Positions 1 through 7,441 are shown, counted from the first letter of the stretch. The stretch: DNA of 20,311 nucleotides from Lachnospiraceae bacterium (GCA_900765975.1 CAAFTS010000139.1:1-20311); one strand, 5' to 3'. The notes: generated by a model from the sequence alone, not told the origin. A program made the numbers and translations.

Positions 1-2
1 AG

Positions 3-356
3 AACAATATATCGCAAGCCACATGGATTACTCCGGATGCGGGCAGGAAATATTTACAACCAAGGCATTGGATGAGATCCATAAGGCATACAAGTCTTCA
101 TGATCCGGATGGGAAAAATGTAATGATTTGCAGTGTGGCGGTACTTCCGGAATATCAGAAACGGGGGATTGCACGAGAAATGATGAAAAAATTCCTGCAA
201 AATCAGAAGGAGCAGGGGAAACGTGAGGCGATTTTAACCTGTGTACCGGGGAAGGTGGAAATGTATGAGAAGTTTGGATTTATAGACAGAGGAGATTCTG
301 ATTCTGTCTGGGGCGGAGAAAAATGGCATGAAATGTGGTGTGCTTTAAATAGTTAG
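3..356 (+). pseudogene. GNAT acetyltransferase, 3' part, probably frame-broken
   Basis: This is the C-terminal half of a GCN5-related N-acetyltransferase, a family that moves an acetyl group from acetyl-CoA to an amine. The acetyl-CoA pyrophosphate-loop motif is visible as VLPEYQKRGIARE, followed by the typical C-terminal pattern ILTC...MYEKFGFIDRG and a final GGEKWHEMW. The first ATG in frame is at 72, but family members start about 70 residues further upstream, so 72 is not a real start. The frame stays open to base 3, but codons upstream of about 95 look poor there (several AGG). Frame 2 upstream of 103 reads more like coding sequence (..TTKALDEIHKAY) and stops at TGA 101-103. A one-base shift near 93-95 would join DEIHKAY to SLHDPDG, which fits the family spacing. 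So this is either a frameshifted gene or the junction of a deletion with another gene's end. The GNAT call is firm; the broken state is inferred. Confidence 0.6.
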
Positions 357-379
357 AGAAAGAAAATGGGGCGAGATTT

Positions 380-655
380 ATGGCATCAGAAATGACAGAG
401 CAGTTATATAAAGTTCTGCTTAGTAAAGGATATCCAAAGGAACTTTGTGCAGAAATTGCTTACAAAAATATGAATACTGAGTATACAGCTACCAGGATGC
501 TGGGCTATTTGTATCGTTACACAAATCCTAGAGTAGAAGATTTGATAGACGAGATGATCGCGATTCTTAGTGACAGAGAAGAGATCATTAAGAAAAAAGA
601 ATTGGAGCATGCACAGGCAGTGATAAATGATGTATATAGAAATGGTTTGCTGTAG
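380..655 (+). CDS. Small helical protein of unknown function (91 aa)
   Basis: I do not recognise a characterised family. The 91-residue product is charged, has no signal peptide or membrane segment, and looks fully helical. Features include a GYPKELCAEIAYKNMNT segment, a MLGYLYRY segment and an acidic/basic helix ending in RNGLL. It starts 23 bases after the acetyltransferase stop and sits 75 bases before the MATE pump, with no terminator on either side, so the three may be co-transcribed. The ribosome binding site is weak (a G-rich GGGGCGAG about 8 bases before the ATG). Codon use matches the neighbours and the hydrophobic spacing looks protein-like, so I take it as a real gene. Any link to acetylation or drug efflux would be guesswork. 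Confidence 0.75.
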   Translation: MASEMTEQLYKVLLSKGYPKELCAEIAYKNMNTEYTATRMLGYLYRYTNPRVEDLIDEMIAILSDREEIIKKKELEHAQAVINDVYRNGLL

Positions 656-730
656 ATTTATAAAATAATAAATAACGTATCCTGTGGGGAACAGTGTATT
701 AAAAGGCAAAAGAATAATAGGAGGAAGTAT

Positions 731-2107
731 ATGGAAGAAAGACAGATAAATCCACTTGGTGCAGAGCCAATTGGAAAGTTGCTTGCAAGATTTGCAATTC
801 CGAGCATTATTGCTATGCTGGTGAGTTCTTTGTATAACATTGTAGATCAGTTTTTTATAGGAAGAAGTGTGGGAATGCTTGGAAATGCAGCCACAAATGT
901 CGCATTTCCACTGTCAATCACTTGTACAGCGATTTCGCTTTTGTGTGGAATAGGAGGCGCAGCGAATTTTAACCTGTCTATGGGAAGGAAAGAAAAGGAA
1001 AAGGCGGTAAGTTTTGCCGGCGGAGCGATTGGCATGATGCTCATTCTGGGAGTTGTGTTGTGCGTGGTTTCAGAAATTTTTCTGGAACCGATGATGCGAG
1101 CGTTTGGTGCTACGGATCAAGTGCTGGATTATGCCTTGTTATATACAGGAATTACAGCGTATGGATTTCCTTTTTTAATTGTTACAACAGGAGGAAGTAA
1201 TTTAATCCGAGCGGATGGCAGCCCCCAATATTCGATGTTGTGCACATTAGTTGGAGCTATTATCAATACGATTTTAGATCCGCTGTTTATTTTTGGATTT
1301 GATATGGGCATGGCAGGTGCAGCCTGGGCTACCATAATAGGACAAATTGTTTCCGGTCTGATGGTCCTTGGTTATCTGACCAGATTTAAGACAGTTCATA
1401 CCCCATTAAAAAGCCTGCTGCCGTCAAAGGCTGCGTGGATTCCGATACTATCGCTTGGAATGGCTCCTTTCTTTAATCAAATTGCGATGATGATTGTACA
1501 AGTTGTAATGAACAATACATTAACTTATTATGGAGCGCAGTCTGCTTACGGCAGTGATATTCCTTTGGCATGTGTAGGAATTATATCAAAGGTCGGAATG
1601 ATCTTTTTTGCAATTGTGATTGGAATTTCACAGGGGATTCAGCCGATCATCAGTTATAATTATGGCGCCGGGAAATATGAGCGAGTGAAGAGTACCTATA
1701 AAAAAGCTGTTACTGCAGCAATTGGAATTTCTATTGTTGCATTTTTTTTGTTTCAGCTGATGCCAAGACAGATTATCGGAATTTTTGGTTCTGGAAGTGA
1801 AGAATATTTTCTGTTTGCTGAGAAATTTTTCCGGATTTATATGTTTTTTACATTTATTAATGGAATTCAGCCGATTACAGCCAATACATTCACATCTATC
1901 GGAAAAGCTGGAAAAGGTATATTCTTATCGCTTACCAGGCAGATTATTTTTTTACTGCCGTTGTTGATTATTTTACCGTTCTTTATAGGGATTGAAGGCG
2001 TTATGTTTTCTGCTCCGATTGCAGATGGAGTCGCAGCAGTACTTTGTATTTTCTTTATTGTGAAAGAATTTAAGCAGATGGGAGAGAAAAAGGTAGAGAT
2101 AAAATAA
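731..2107 (+). CDS. MATE family multidrug/toxin efflux transporter
   Basis: This is a 458-residue integral membrane protein with about twelve hydrophobic segments and a duplicated half architecture, the normal size for the MATE (MatE) family. These transporters export cationic drugs, dyes or metabolites in exchange for Na+ or H+. The N-terminus carries the family's opening pattern: NPLG..PIGKLL..FAIPSIIAMLVSSLYNIVDQFFIG. The matching signature in the second half includes GISQGIQPIISYNYGAGKYERV. The start is set by AGGAGGA at 719-725, five bases before the ATG. The N-terminal sequence resembles the MepA-like branch common in Clostridia. The substrate cannot be read from sequence, and no dedicated regulator gene lies next to it. 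Confidence 0.93.
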   Translation: MEERQINPLGAEPIGKLLARFAIPSIIAMLVSSLYNIVDQFFIGRSVGMLGNAATNVAFPLSITCTAISLLCGIGGAANFNLSMGRKEKEKAVSFAGGAIGMMLILGVVLCVVSEIFLEPMMRAFGATDQVLDYALLYTGITAYGFPFLIVTTGGSNLIRADGSPQYSMLCTLVGAIINTILDPLFIFGFDMGMAGAAWATIIGQIVSGLMVLGYLTRFKTVHTPLKSLLPSKAAWIPILSLGMAPFFNQIAMMIVQVVMNNTLTYYGAQSAYGSDIPLACVGIISKVGMIFFAIVIGISQGIQPIISYNYGAGKYERVKSTYKKAVTAAIGISIVAFFLFQLMPRQIIGIFGSGSEEYFLFAEKFFRIYMFFTFINGIQPITANTFTSIGKAGKGIFLSLTRQIIFLLPLLIILPFFIGIEGVMFSAPIADGVAAVLCIFFIVKEFKQMGEKKVEIK

Positions 2108-2208
2108 AAGTATTTTTCTTTCATTGAATTTTCTTTGTTTTTATGCAACAAACTGATAGAGATAGGACTCTTATGATTAGTAAAAGAAAAATTCAGGAGG
2201 ATAAAGAG

Positions 2209-2994
2209 ATGAAATTGAGAAAATTAATTGCATTAACAGTGACTGTTGCAGCAGCTTTTATTTTTACTGCATGTGGAAATTCTGAAGAGGAGGTACAGGG
2301 ACCGACCGGAATTTTTATTACGTATGGGGATGAGAATCAGTCGTACGCCTTTGTAGATCCGGAAACTGACATGGTATTTCTTGCGGAACTTCCTTTGGAT
2401 AAGATCAAAGATAACAAGGGAAATGCGTTAAAACTGGAAGATTTAAAAGATGGAGACAAGATACAGTTAGCAGGTTCGGGAATTATGACAAACAGTATTC
2501 CGCCAATTTATGCAGATATTAAAGAAGCGATTCGCTTGGAAGAAGGCAGTGAAGAACTTGCAGAAAAGTATCGTCCATTGATTGAAGAGTATCTGGATCC
2601 ACCAGCAGATCCTTCTATGATTCCGGCTTTTTCAATAGAATTTTCACAGTCAGCCGGAACTGTGTCAACTGCGGTTTATGAAACTTCTTATGAGTGGAAT
2701 TATACAGATGATAATGGAGAAGAGCAGAATCTTGTTTTGAATGAAGGATCTGAAGCTGAATATAGTATGCTGGATCTGGAGAAAGAAAGCGAAGAAGGAA
2801 CATTCTATTTTTCTTCTAATCCGAAGGAAATGAAACTGTTTGAATATGCAGGTGAGGAGACGAAGGAAGTTGAAGTTACCAAAACAGAGCAAGGTTATAC
2901 GGCTTGTTTTAAACCGAATATGATTTATGAATTGCAGGGAATCTGGGAGAATGGTACAGTGAATTATAAATTCCAGACACAAAGCAGGAATTGA
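2209..2994 (+). CDS. Predicted lipoprotein, unknown function
   Basis: The product is 261 residues from the ATG at 2209, chosen because AGGAGG at 2195-2200 precedes it by 8 bases and it opens directly into a lipoprotein signal peptide. In-frame codons back to 2143 lack such a site. The signal is MKLRKL, a hydrophobic stretch, then lipobox FTAC with the lipidated Cys at residue 22. The mature part starts with a small beta-rich domain (about residues 30-115) containing GDKIQLAGSGIMTNSIPPIYADI. This is reminiscent of DUF3221/YobA-like OB folds in Gram-positive lipoproteins. A second acidic, beta-rich domain follows (about 140-255). The protein is strongly acidic and presumably sits on the outer face of the membrane. 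No enzyme motif is visible. A terminator follows. Confidence 0.8.
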   Translation: MKLRKLIALTVTVAAAFIFTACGNSEEEVQGPTGIFITYGDENQSYAFVDPETDMVFLAELPLDKIKDNKGNALKLEDLKDGDKIQLAGSGIMTNSIPPIYADIKEAIRLEEGSEELAEKYRPLIEEYLDPPADPSMIPAFSIEFSQSAGTVSTAVYETSYEWNYTDDNGEEQNLVLNEGSEAEYSMLDLEKESEEGTFYFSSNPKEMKLFEYAGEETKEVEVTKTEQGYTACFKPNMIYELQGIWENGTVNYKFQTQSRN

Positions 2995-3032
2995 TCATCG
3001 GAGTGCTGCGTGTATTTGAAAAAAGGAGATAG

Positions 3033-3085
3033 AAAGACTGTGGTCTTCACAAAGAAAAGATATTGTGAAGGCGACAGTCTTTTTG
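3033..3085 (+). terminator. Rho-independent terminator after the lipoprotein gene
   Basis: Arms 3033-3052 and 3063-3082 form a 20-bp stem with two internal mismatches, starting AAAGACTG and ending CAGTCTTT. A 10-base loop separates them, and a short run of T follows at 3080-3084. Confidence 0.8.
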
Positions 3086-3093
3086 CATTATCA

Positions 3094-3124
3094 TTTACAA
3101 AATAAACAGTTATGATAATATATT
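3094..3124 (+). promoter_or_regulatory. Weak candidate promoter for the nuclease operon
   Basis: TTTACA at 3094-3099 and TATATT at 3119-3124 (or GATAAT at 3114-3119) could serve as -35 and -10 boxes, but the spacers (19 or 14) are not ideal. It lies just after a terminator, where a new promoter is expected. A transcription start near 3131 would favour the TTG start at 3172 for the next gene. Confidence 0.35.
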
Positions 3125-3171
3125 TTATATAGAAGATGGATTTAGGATATTTGGAAAAGAGGAATAAGAAC

Positions 3172-3588
3172 TTGATAGTGATAATGGTAGTAGATGAGAA
3201 AAATGGGATGATGTTTCATCAACGCAGGCAGAGTCAGGATCGGATGCTAAGAGAAAAGATTCTTGCAATGGTGGAAGGAAAAAGATTATGGATGAATGCA
3301 TATTCCTACCGGCAGTTTGGACAGGCGGGCGCAAAGGCAATATCCGTTGCAGAAGATTTTTTGGATTCTGCAAAGAACGGGGAGTATTGTTTTGTAGAAA
3401 ATGTATCTGTAAAAGCGTATGACAAGAAGATTGAAAAAGTGATTATATTTCGGTGGAATCGAAGATATCCAGGAGATCAGTTTTTGGAAATTGATCTTTC
3501 GGGAAAGTCCTGGAAATTAGAACATACAGAAGAGTTTCCGGGATCATCCCATGAAAAAATTACAATGGAGGTATATAAACATGAATAA
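3172..3588 (+). CDS. Small protein of the family often annotated 'ribonuclease Z'
   Basis: The 138-residue protein from TTG 3172 has no signal peptide. Homologues I recall from Lachnospiraceae begin MIxIV..D..NGMMFN.RRQSQD, matching the reading from this TTG, which has AGAGG at 3158-3162 nine bases upstream. An ATG at 3136 would add 12 residues (150 aa) but has a poor ribosome binding site. Visible blocks are NGMMFHQRRQSQDRMLREKI, GKRLWMNAYSYRQF, GEYCFVEN and a terminal SSHEKITMEVY. The label 'ribonuclease Z' is common in automated annotation, but the metallo-beta-lactamase HxHxDH motif of true RNase Z is absent, so that name is not supported. The gene overlaps the start of the secreted nuclease by 8 bases, so the two are translationally coupled. 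A cytoplasmic partner or inhibitor of that nuclease is a guess from context only. Confidence 0.75.
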   Translation: MIVIMVVDEKNGMMFHQRRQSQDRMLREKILAMVEGKRLWMNAYSYRQFGQAGAKAISVAEDFLDSAKNGEYCFVENVSVKAYDKKIEKVIIFRWNRRYPGDQFLEIDLSGKSWKLEHTEEFPGSSHEKITMEVYKHE

Positions 3589-4465
3589 GATAAAACGAAT
3601 CGGTTTGTCTATGATTCTGGTGTTCTTGTGGACAGTATCAGGATGTGGGAGTAATGCACCGAAAGAAAAGACAGAGGCTATAGTGCCTCAGGAAGCTTAT
3701 GCGGTCGTTAATGATAATATTCCAACATTTTCGGAATCGGAGATGAATACGGATTCTTATGAAACCTATAGTGAACTGGATGAATTGGGAAGATGTGGGG
3801 TGGCAACGGCAAATGTAGGTACGGATTTGATGCCGACTGAAAAAAGAGATTCTATCGGAGCTGTAAAACCTTCGGGCTGGCATACAGTAAAATATGATTG
3901 TGTGGATGGAAAATATTTGTATAATCGTTGCCATCTTATAGGATTTCAGCTGACTGCTGAAAATGCAAATCCGGAAAATCTGATTACAGGAACCCGATAT
4001 TTGAATGTAGAAGGAATGCTCCCATTTGAAAATATGGTGGCGGATTACATTAAAGAAACAAATAATCATGTATTATATCGCGTGACTCCGGTTTATGAAG
4101 GAGACAATCTGGTTGCAAGTGGCGTACAGATGGAAGCAAAGTCAGTGGAAGATGATGGAGAAGGAATTTTGTTCAATGTCTTTTGTTATAATGTGCAGCC
4201 GGGAGTGGAAATTGATTATGAATCAGGTGAGAGTACCTATGTTGGCGGAGAATCTGTATCAAAGGATGAGACTGGCAAAGAGCAGGAAGAACATTCGGAG
4301 AGTACAGAAGTTACTTATATTTTAAATACAAATACTAGAAAATTTCATTTGCCGGAGTGTTCCAGTTTAAAGCAGATGAAAGAAAAGAACAAGAGTGAAT
4401 TTTGTGGTTCACGAGAAGAAGTCATAGAACAGGGATATGCGCCATGTAAGCGATGCAATCCATAA
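3581..4465 (+). CDS. Lipoprotein DNA/RNA non-specific endonuclease (NucA/EndA type)
   Basis: This is a 294-residue exported nuclease that should cut DNA and RNA at the cell surface, for nutrient scavenging or DNA uptake. The start at 3581 follows GGAGG (3567-3571) and opens a lipoprotein signal with lipobox VSGC (Cys22). The nuclease domain spans about residues 60-210. The beta-beta-alpha-metal core is readable as YLYNRCHLIGFQL, with the probable general base His118 in place of the usual DRGH context (here NRCH). ENLITGTRYLNVEGM, carrying the metal-binding Asn, follows. An acidic linker (about 215-245) leads to a C-terminal Cys/His module (His256, Cys260, Cys289, Cys292; pattern HLPEC...APCKRC) resembling the Ada-like metal-binding domain fused to other secreted nucleases. 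It is coupled to the gene before it and followed closely by cardiolipin synthase. Confidence 0.88.
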   Translation: MNKIKRIGLSMILVFLWTVSGCGSNAPKEKTEAIVPQEAYAVVNDNIPTFSESEMNTDSYETYSELDELGRCGVATANVGTDLMPTEKRDSIGAVKPSGWHTVKYDCVDGKYLYNRCHLIGFQLTAENANPENLITGTRYLNVEGMLPFENMVADYIKETNNHVLYRVTPVYEGDNLVASGVQMEAKSVEDDGEGILFNVFCYNVQPGVEIDYESGESTYVGGESVSKDETGKEQEEHSESTEVTYILNTNTRKFHLPECSSLKQMKEKNKSEFCGSREEVIEQGYAPCKRCNP

Positions 4466-4513
4466 ATGTCTGATACTGAAGAATACACAAAAGAAAGCGA
4501 GAAGGTGAGATAC

Positions 4514-5920
4514 ATGTTTCATTTTATTTTGTTTATGATCTATCTTTTGTTGATACTTATGGTTATTTTTGTAGAGAGAAAACGTCCTACGGAAGCATTG
4601 TTATGGGTAGTGATTATGATTTTTCTTCCCTATGTGGGGACTGTTTTGTATTTGATTTTTGGAAGTACGGTTGCAATTAAGCTGACAGCAGTAATTCGAA
4701 ATAAGAAGTTGAAAGATCAGCCGTATAATGTGGAATTGCTGCCCTCCTTTTCAATCGATGAGAGCCGATTGTCTGAATCGGATATGCAGGTGATCCAATT
4801 TAATACGGTATATAATGCCAGTGAATTGACCAGTTATAAGGATGCGGAATTTTATATAGATGGGGAAAGTCATTATACACAGCTGTTTAAAGATTTGAAA
4901 CAGGCAAAAAGCTGTATTTTTATAGAATTTTATACGATTCATCATGATCTGGTAGGCAAAAAATTAGTAGAAGTTTTAACGGAAAAGGCAAGAGAGGGTG
5001 TAGAAGTATGGGTAATGTGTGATTTTATCGCAAATCTTTCTACACCGAAAAAAATGTTTCAGCCGTTGGTTCAAGCTGGAGGAAAGGTGGTGCGGGTGAA
5101 ACCGTATTTTACACATTACCGGAGTCATCGTAAGATTGTTTCGATCGATCAGAAGACGGCATATATTGGTGGAATGAATATCGGAAAACAATATGCGAAT
5201 ATGGATAAAATTAAAAATCCTTGGAGAGATACACAGATTCGGCTGGAAGGAGCCTGTGTTTCTGTTCTGAATACATATTTTTTGAAAGATTGGCTATGTT
5301 CTATTAAACGTTGTGATTGGGAGTATACGATTGCTTTTATACAAAGGATGCAATCAGAACATTATGAGATTACACCGTCTTTGTGTCAGTTTATCGCAGG
5401 TGGTGTAGATACGGACAAAGAAGCGGTGAAAATGTGTTATCTAAGTATGATTAGAAGTGCAAAGAAAAGGATTCGGATTCAATCCCCGTATTTTATTCCT
5501 GATGCATCTGTTTTGGATGCATTGAAGACTGCCGCGGCATCCGGGGTGGAGATTGAGCTGATGATACCGGGGATTAAGGCAAGTTTCTTTTTGGATCCGG
5601 TGACAAATTATTATAGCGGACAGTTATTGGAATATGGCACAAAGGTATATAAATACAAAGGTTATATTCATGCAAAAACAATGGTGATTGATGAAGAATT
5701 GTGTTGTATCGGTTCTGTGAATATGGATATGCGAAGTCTGATGGTGGATGATGAAGTGTGTGGTGTATTTTATGAAAATCAATTAGTACAAAAGTACAAT
5801 GCTATTTATGATCAGGATATTGAAAGTTGTATTCCATATACTTGGGAACATTTCAAGGAACGGAATAAAAAAGAGCGAGTTTTGGAAAGTATCTTTTTGC
5901 CATTTGCGCCGTTGATGTGA
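4514..5920 (+). CDS. cls: Cardiolipin synthase (phospholipase D family)
   Basis: This membrane enzyme joins two phosphatidylglycerol molecules into cardiolipin and glycerol. The N-terminus has two membrane helices (about residues 3-20 and 29-50), as in bacterial Cls. Two phospholipase D HKD motifs follow: His205-x-Lys207-x4-Asp212 with GGMN after it, and His386-x-Lys388-x4-Asp393 with GSVNMD after it. At 468 residues it is the normal family length. I chose the ATG at 4514 because AAGGTGAG (4502-4509) precedes it and it begins just before the first helix. An in-frame ATG at 4466, touching the previous stop, would add 16 polar residues but has no visible ribosome binding site. It probably belongs to the same transcript as the nuclease and ends at the terminator at 5971. 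Confidence 0.93.
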   Translation: MFHFILFMIYLLLILMVIFVERKRPTEALLWVVIMIFLPYVGTVLYLIFGSTVAIKLTAVIRNKKLKDQPYNVELLPSFSIDESRLSESDMQVIQFNTVYNASELTSYKDAEFYIDGESHYTQLFKDLKQAKSCIFIEFYTIHHDLVGKKLVEVLTEKAREGVEVWVMCDFIANLSTPKKMFQPLVQAGGKVVRVKPYFTHYRSHRKIVSIDQKTAYIGGMNIGKQYANMDKIKNPWRDTQIRLEGACVSVLNTYFLKDWLCSIKRCDWEYTIAFIQRMQSEHYEITPSLCQFIAGGVDTDKEAVKMCYLSMIRSAKKRIRIQSPYFIPDASVLDALKTAAASGVEIELMIPGIKASFFLDPVTNYYSGQLLEYGTKVYKYKGYIHAKTMVIDEELCCIGSVNMDMRSLMVDDEVCGVFYENQLVQKYNAIYDQDIESCIPYTWEHFKERNKKERVLESIFLPFAPLM

Positions 5921-5970
5921 TAGAAGACTTTGATGAAATCAAAAAGAGAATGGATTTATACAAACAGCGA

Positions 5971-6000
5971 ACCCCCGTTAACCTTTCGGCTAACGGGGGT
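5971..6000 (+). terminator. GC-rich hairpin, probable terminator after cls
   Basis: Arms 5971-5983 (ACCCCCGTTAACC) and 5988-6000 pair over 13 bases with one G-U and a four-base loop. Only a mixed T-rich tail (CGTTGATTTT) follows, so termination may be incomplete. Confidence 0.7.
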
Positions 6001-6235
6001 CGTTGATTTTATAGTTATCTAAAGGAATGAGAGTAAAGTGGACATCCGGAGGTTGCCCTCTGGATGTCAATACTTTATGAGGGGGGAGATAGTTGTTTTA
6101 TCAACTATCTTGGGTTTAGTATACTGAAAAAATGTGTTTAAAATATGTTGAAATTATTAACGTAGCAGAAAAAGTATTTGTTTTTTATAAAATTTATGAA
6201 GAAGATAAAAAGAGAAGAATATTAGGATAATTTAA
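6001..6235 (+). other. Non-coding gap with two further hairpins
   Basis: No gene is visible between cls and the degV promoter. A second hairpin has 12-bp arms 6041-6052 (GACATCCGGAGG) and 6057-6068. It can be extended by AAAGT/ACTTT flanks with bulges. A third has perfect 9-bp arms 6087-6095 (AGATAGTTG) and 6102-6110, followed by TTGGGTTT. Together with the cls terminator this gives three stem-loops in 140 bases, then about 125 bases of plain AT-rich sequence. It could be a tandem terminator cluster or a small structured RNA; I recognise no known riboswitch. Confidence 0.55.
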
Positions 6236-6239
6236 TTTG

Positions 6240-6268
6240 TTGACAAATCAACGTTTATACTATATAAT
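6240..6268 (+). promoter_or_regulatory. Consensus sigma-A promoter of the degV gene
   Basis: TTGACA (6240-6245), a 17-base spacer and TATAAT (6263-6268) match the sigma-A consensus exactly. A short inverted repeat, GTTGA-CAAA-TCAAC (6239-6252), covers the -35 box and could be an operator. The leader to the start codon is about 75 bases and contains a 5-bp hairpin (GTGGT 6284-6288 / ACCAC 6296-6300). Confidence 0.88.
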
Positions 6269-6351
6269 ACACCGAAGATGCAAGTGGTATTGAAAACCAC
6301 ATAAAAAGGTAATAATAACTTTATTTTTGATATGGTATAAGGAGATTGAAT

Positions 6352-7194
6352 ATGAGTATTAAGATTGTAGTTGATTCGGGAGCAAATTTGCAGGAATTAG
6401 CGGGAATTGATTTTGCATGTTCACCGCTTACAATTGTAACAGACGAGAGGGAATTTCGAGATGATCAAGATTTAGATGTTCTTGAGATGACGGATTTTCT
6501 TAAACATTTTCAAGGAAAATCTGGCAGCGCCTGTCCGGGGGTCGGAGACTGGCTGGAAGCATTTGGAGATGCGGATGAGGTGTATTGTCTGACAATTATT
6601 AGTTTACTATCCGGAAGTTACAATGCAGCTATGACTGCAAAAGCACAGTATGAAGAAGAAAATCCGGAAAAGAAGGTTTTTGTTTTGGACTCGTATTCTG
6701 CGGGACCGGAGATGAAACTTTTGGCAGAGAAGATAAGAGAGCTTGTTGCAGAAGGAAAAGATTTTGATACTGTATGTAAAGAAATCAAAGAATATAAAGA
6801 GAAAAGAAGTTGTTTGGTTTTCTCTTTACAATCCTTGAAGAATCTTGCCAATAATGGAAGGATTAGTCATGCAACAGCAGCACTTTGTAGTGTCATAGGG
6901 ATTCGTGTTGTTGGAGATGTGAAGGAAGGTCTTCATCCGACCGATAAGTGCAGAGGTGAAAAGAAAGCAATACAGAAGATTTTTTCAAATATGAAGGAAA
7001 AAGGTTATAACGGTGGGAAAGTTGTAATTGATCATTGTTTCAATGAGAAAGCTGCAAATAACTTAAAAGAACTTATTTTAGGAGAATTTGTAGATGCAGT
7101 TGTCCGCATTGAAAAAACATATGGCTTGTGTAGTTATTATGCAGAGCAGGGCGGTTTGATGATTGGTTTTGAAAGGGACATCTTTGAAAAATAA
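6352..7194 (+). CDS. DegV family fatty-acid-binding protein
   Basis: This 280-residue protein belongs to the DegV family, which bind a fatty acid between two domains. In several Firmicutes they act as FakB, the acyl-carrier partner of fatty acid kinase FakA. The opening IKIVVDSGANL, the SLLSGSYNAAMTAK ligand loop (about residues 84-97) and the second-domain block SLKNLANNGRIS..TAALCSVIGI are typical. So is the K.RGEKKAIQKI block, and the length is normal. The start at ATG 6352 is preceded by AAGGAG (6339-6344); an in-frame TTG at 6346 lies too close to that site. No fakA is in the window, so a kinase partner would be elsewhere. It is monocistronic: a perfect promoter lies in front and a strong terminator behind. 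Confidence 0.9.
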   Translation: MSIKIVVDSGANLQELAGIDFACSPLTIVTDEREFRDDQDLDVLEMTDFLKHFQGKSGSACPGVGDWLEAFGDADEVYCLTIISLLSGSYNAAMTAKAQYEEENPEKKVFVLDSYSAGPEMKLLAEKIRELVAEGKDFDTVCKEIKEYKEKRSCLVFSLQSLKNLANNGRISHATAALCSVIGIRVVGDVKEGLHPTDKCRGEKKAIQKIFSNMKEKGYNGGKVVIDHCFNEKAANNLKELILGEFVDAVVRIEKTYGLCSYYAEQGGLMIGFERDIFEK

Positions 7195-7268
7195 ATGAAT
7201 GAGGAAATACTAAAAGCTGGGATAAGTTTCCTACAAACTCACAGTAGTTATCAACAAAAAACACATAG

Positions 7269-7325
7269 ATATCATGGGGAGTGTATGTTAAGCTAGACGT
7301 ACACTCCCCATGATATTTTATAAAA
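7269..7325 (+). terminator. Long-stem terminator after degV
   Basis: Arms 7269-7287 (ATATCATGGGGAGTGTATG) and 7298-7316 pair over 19 bases with one G-U. The 10-base loop holds a small AGCT palindrome, and a T-rich tail follows. The near-perfect length and symmetry mean it could act in both directions. Confidence 0.8.
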
Positions 7326-7441
7326 CAAAATATTCAGCAGGATGTTCTTCCTGCCACAGTTCTATGATGGGGTTCATTTCGATGCCTAAGTCAGGCACGA
7401 TCCATGAATGAAAAAAGTTAGGGAAAAAGGAGGATGTGCCT
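7318..7441 (-). pseudogene. Possible decayed coding remnant (C-terminal fragment)
   Basis: On the minus strand an open frame reads toward a TAA at 7320-7318 and ends ..IVPDLGIEMNPIIELWQE, then EHPAEYFVL. The amino acid make-up and codon choice look like a genuine protein tail, and it ends right at the degV terminator. No matching start or upstream domain is present, because the frame runs into the 5' end of the nuclease gene. It may be the stump of a gene lost when the PD-(D/E)XK element arrived, or chance. I do not recognise the family. Confidence 0.25.

Noticed and set aside
3638..4069. 143-codon minus-strand frame opposite the nuclease
   Set aside because: Shadow of the nuclease gene; the composition is unlike a protein and there is no start signal.
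6001..6110. Known riboswitch upstream of degV
   Set aside because: The stems lie upstream of the degV promoter at 6240, so they cannot be in its leader, and I recognise no known riboswitch core.
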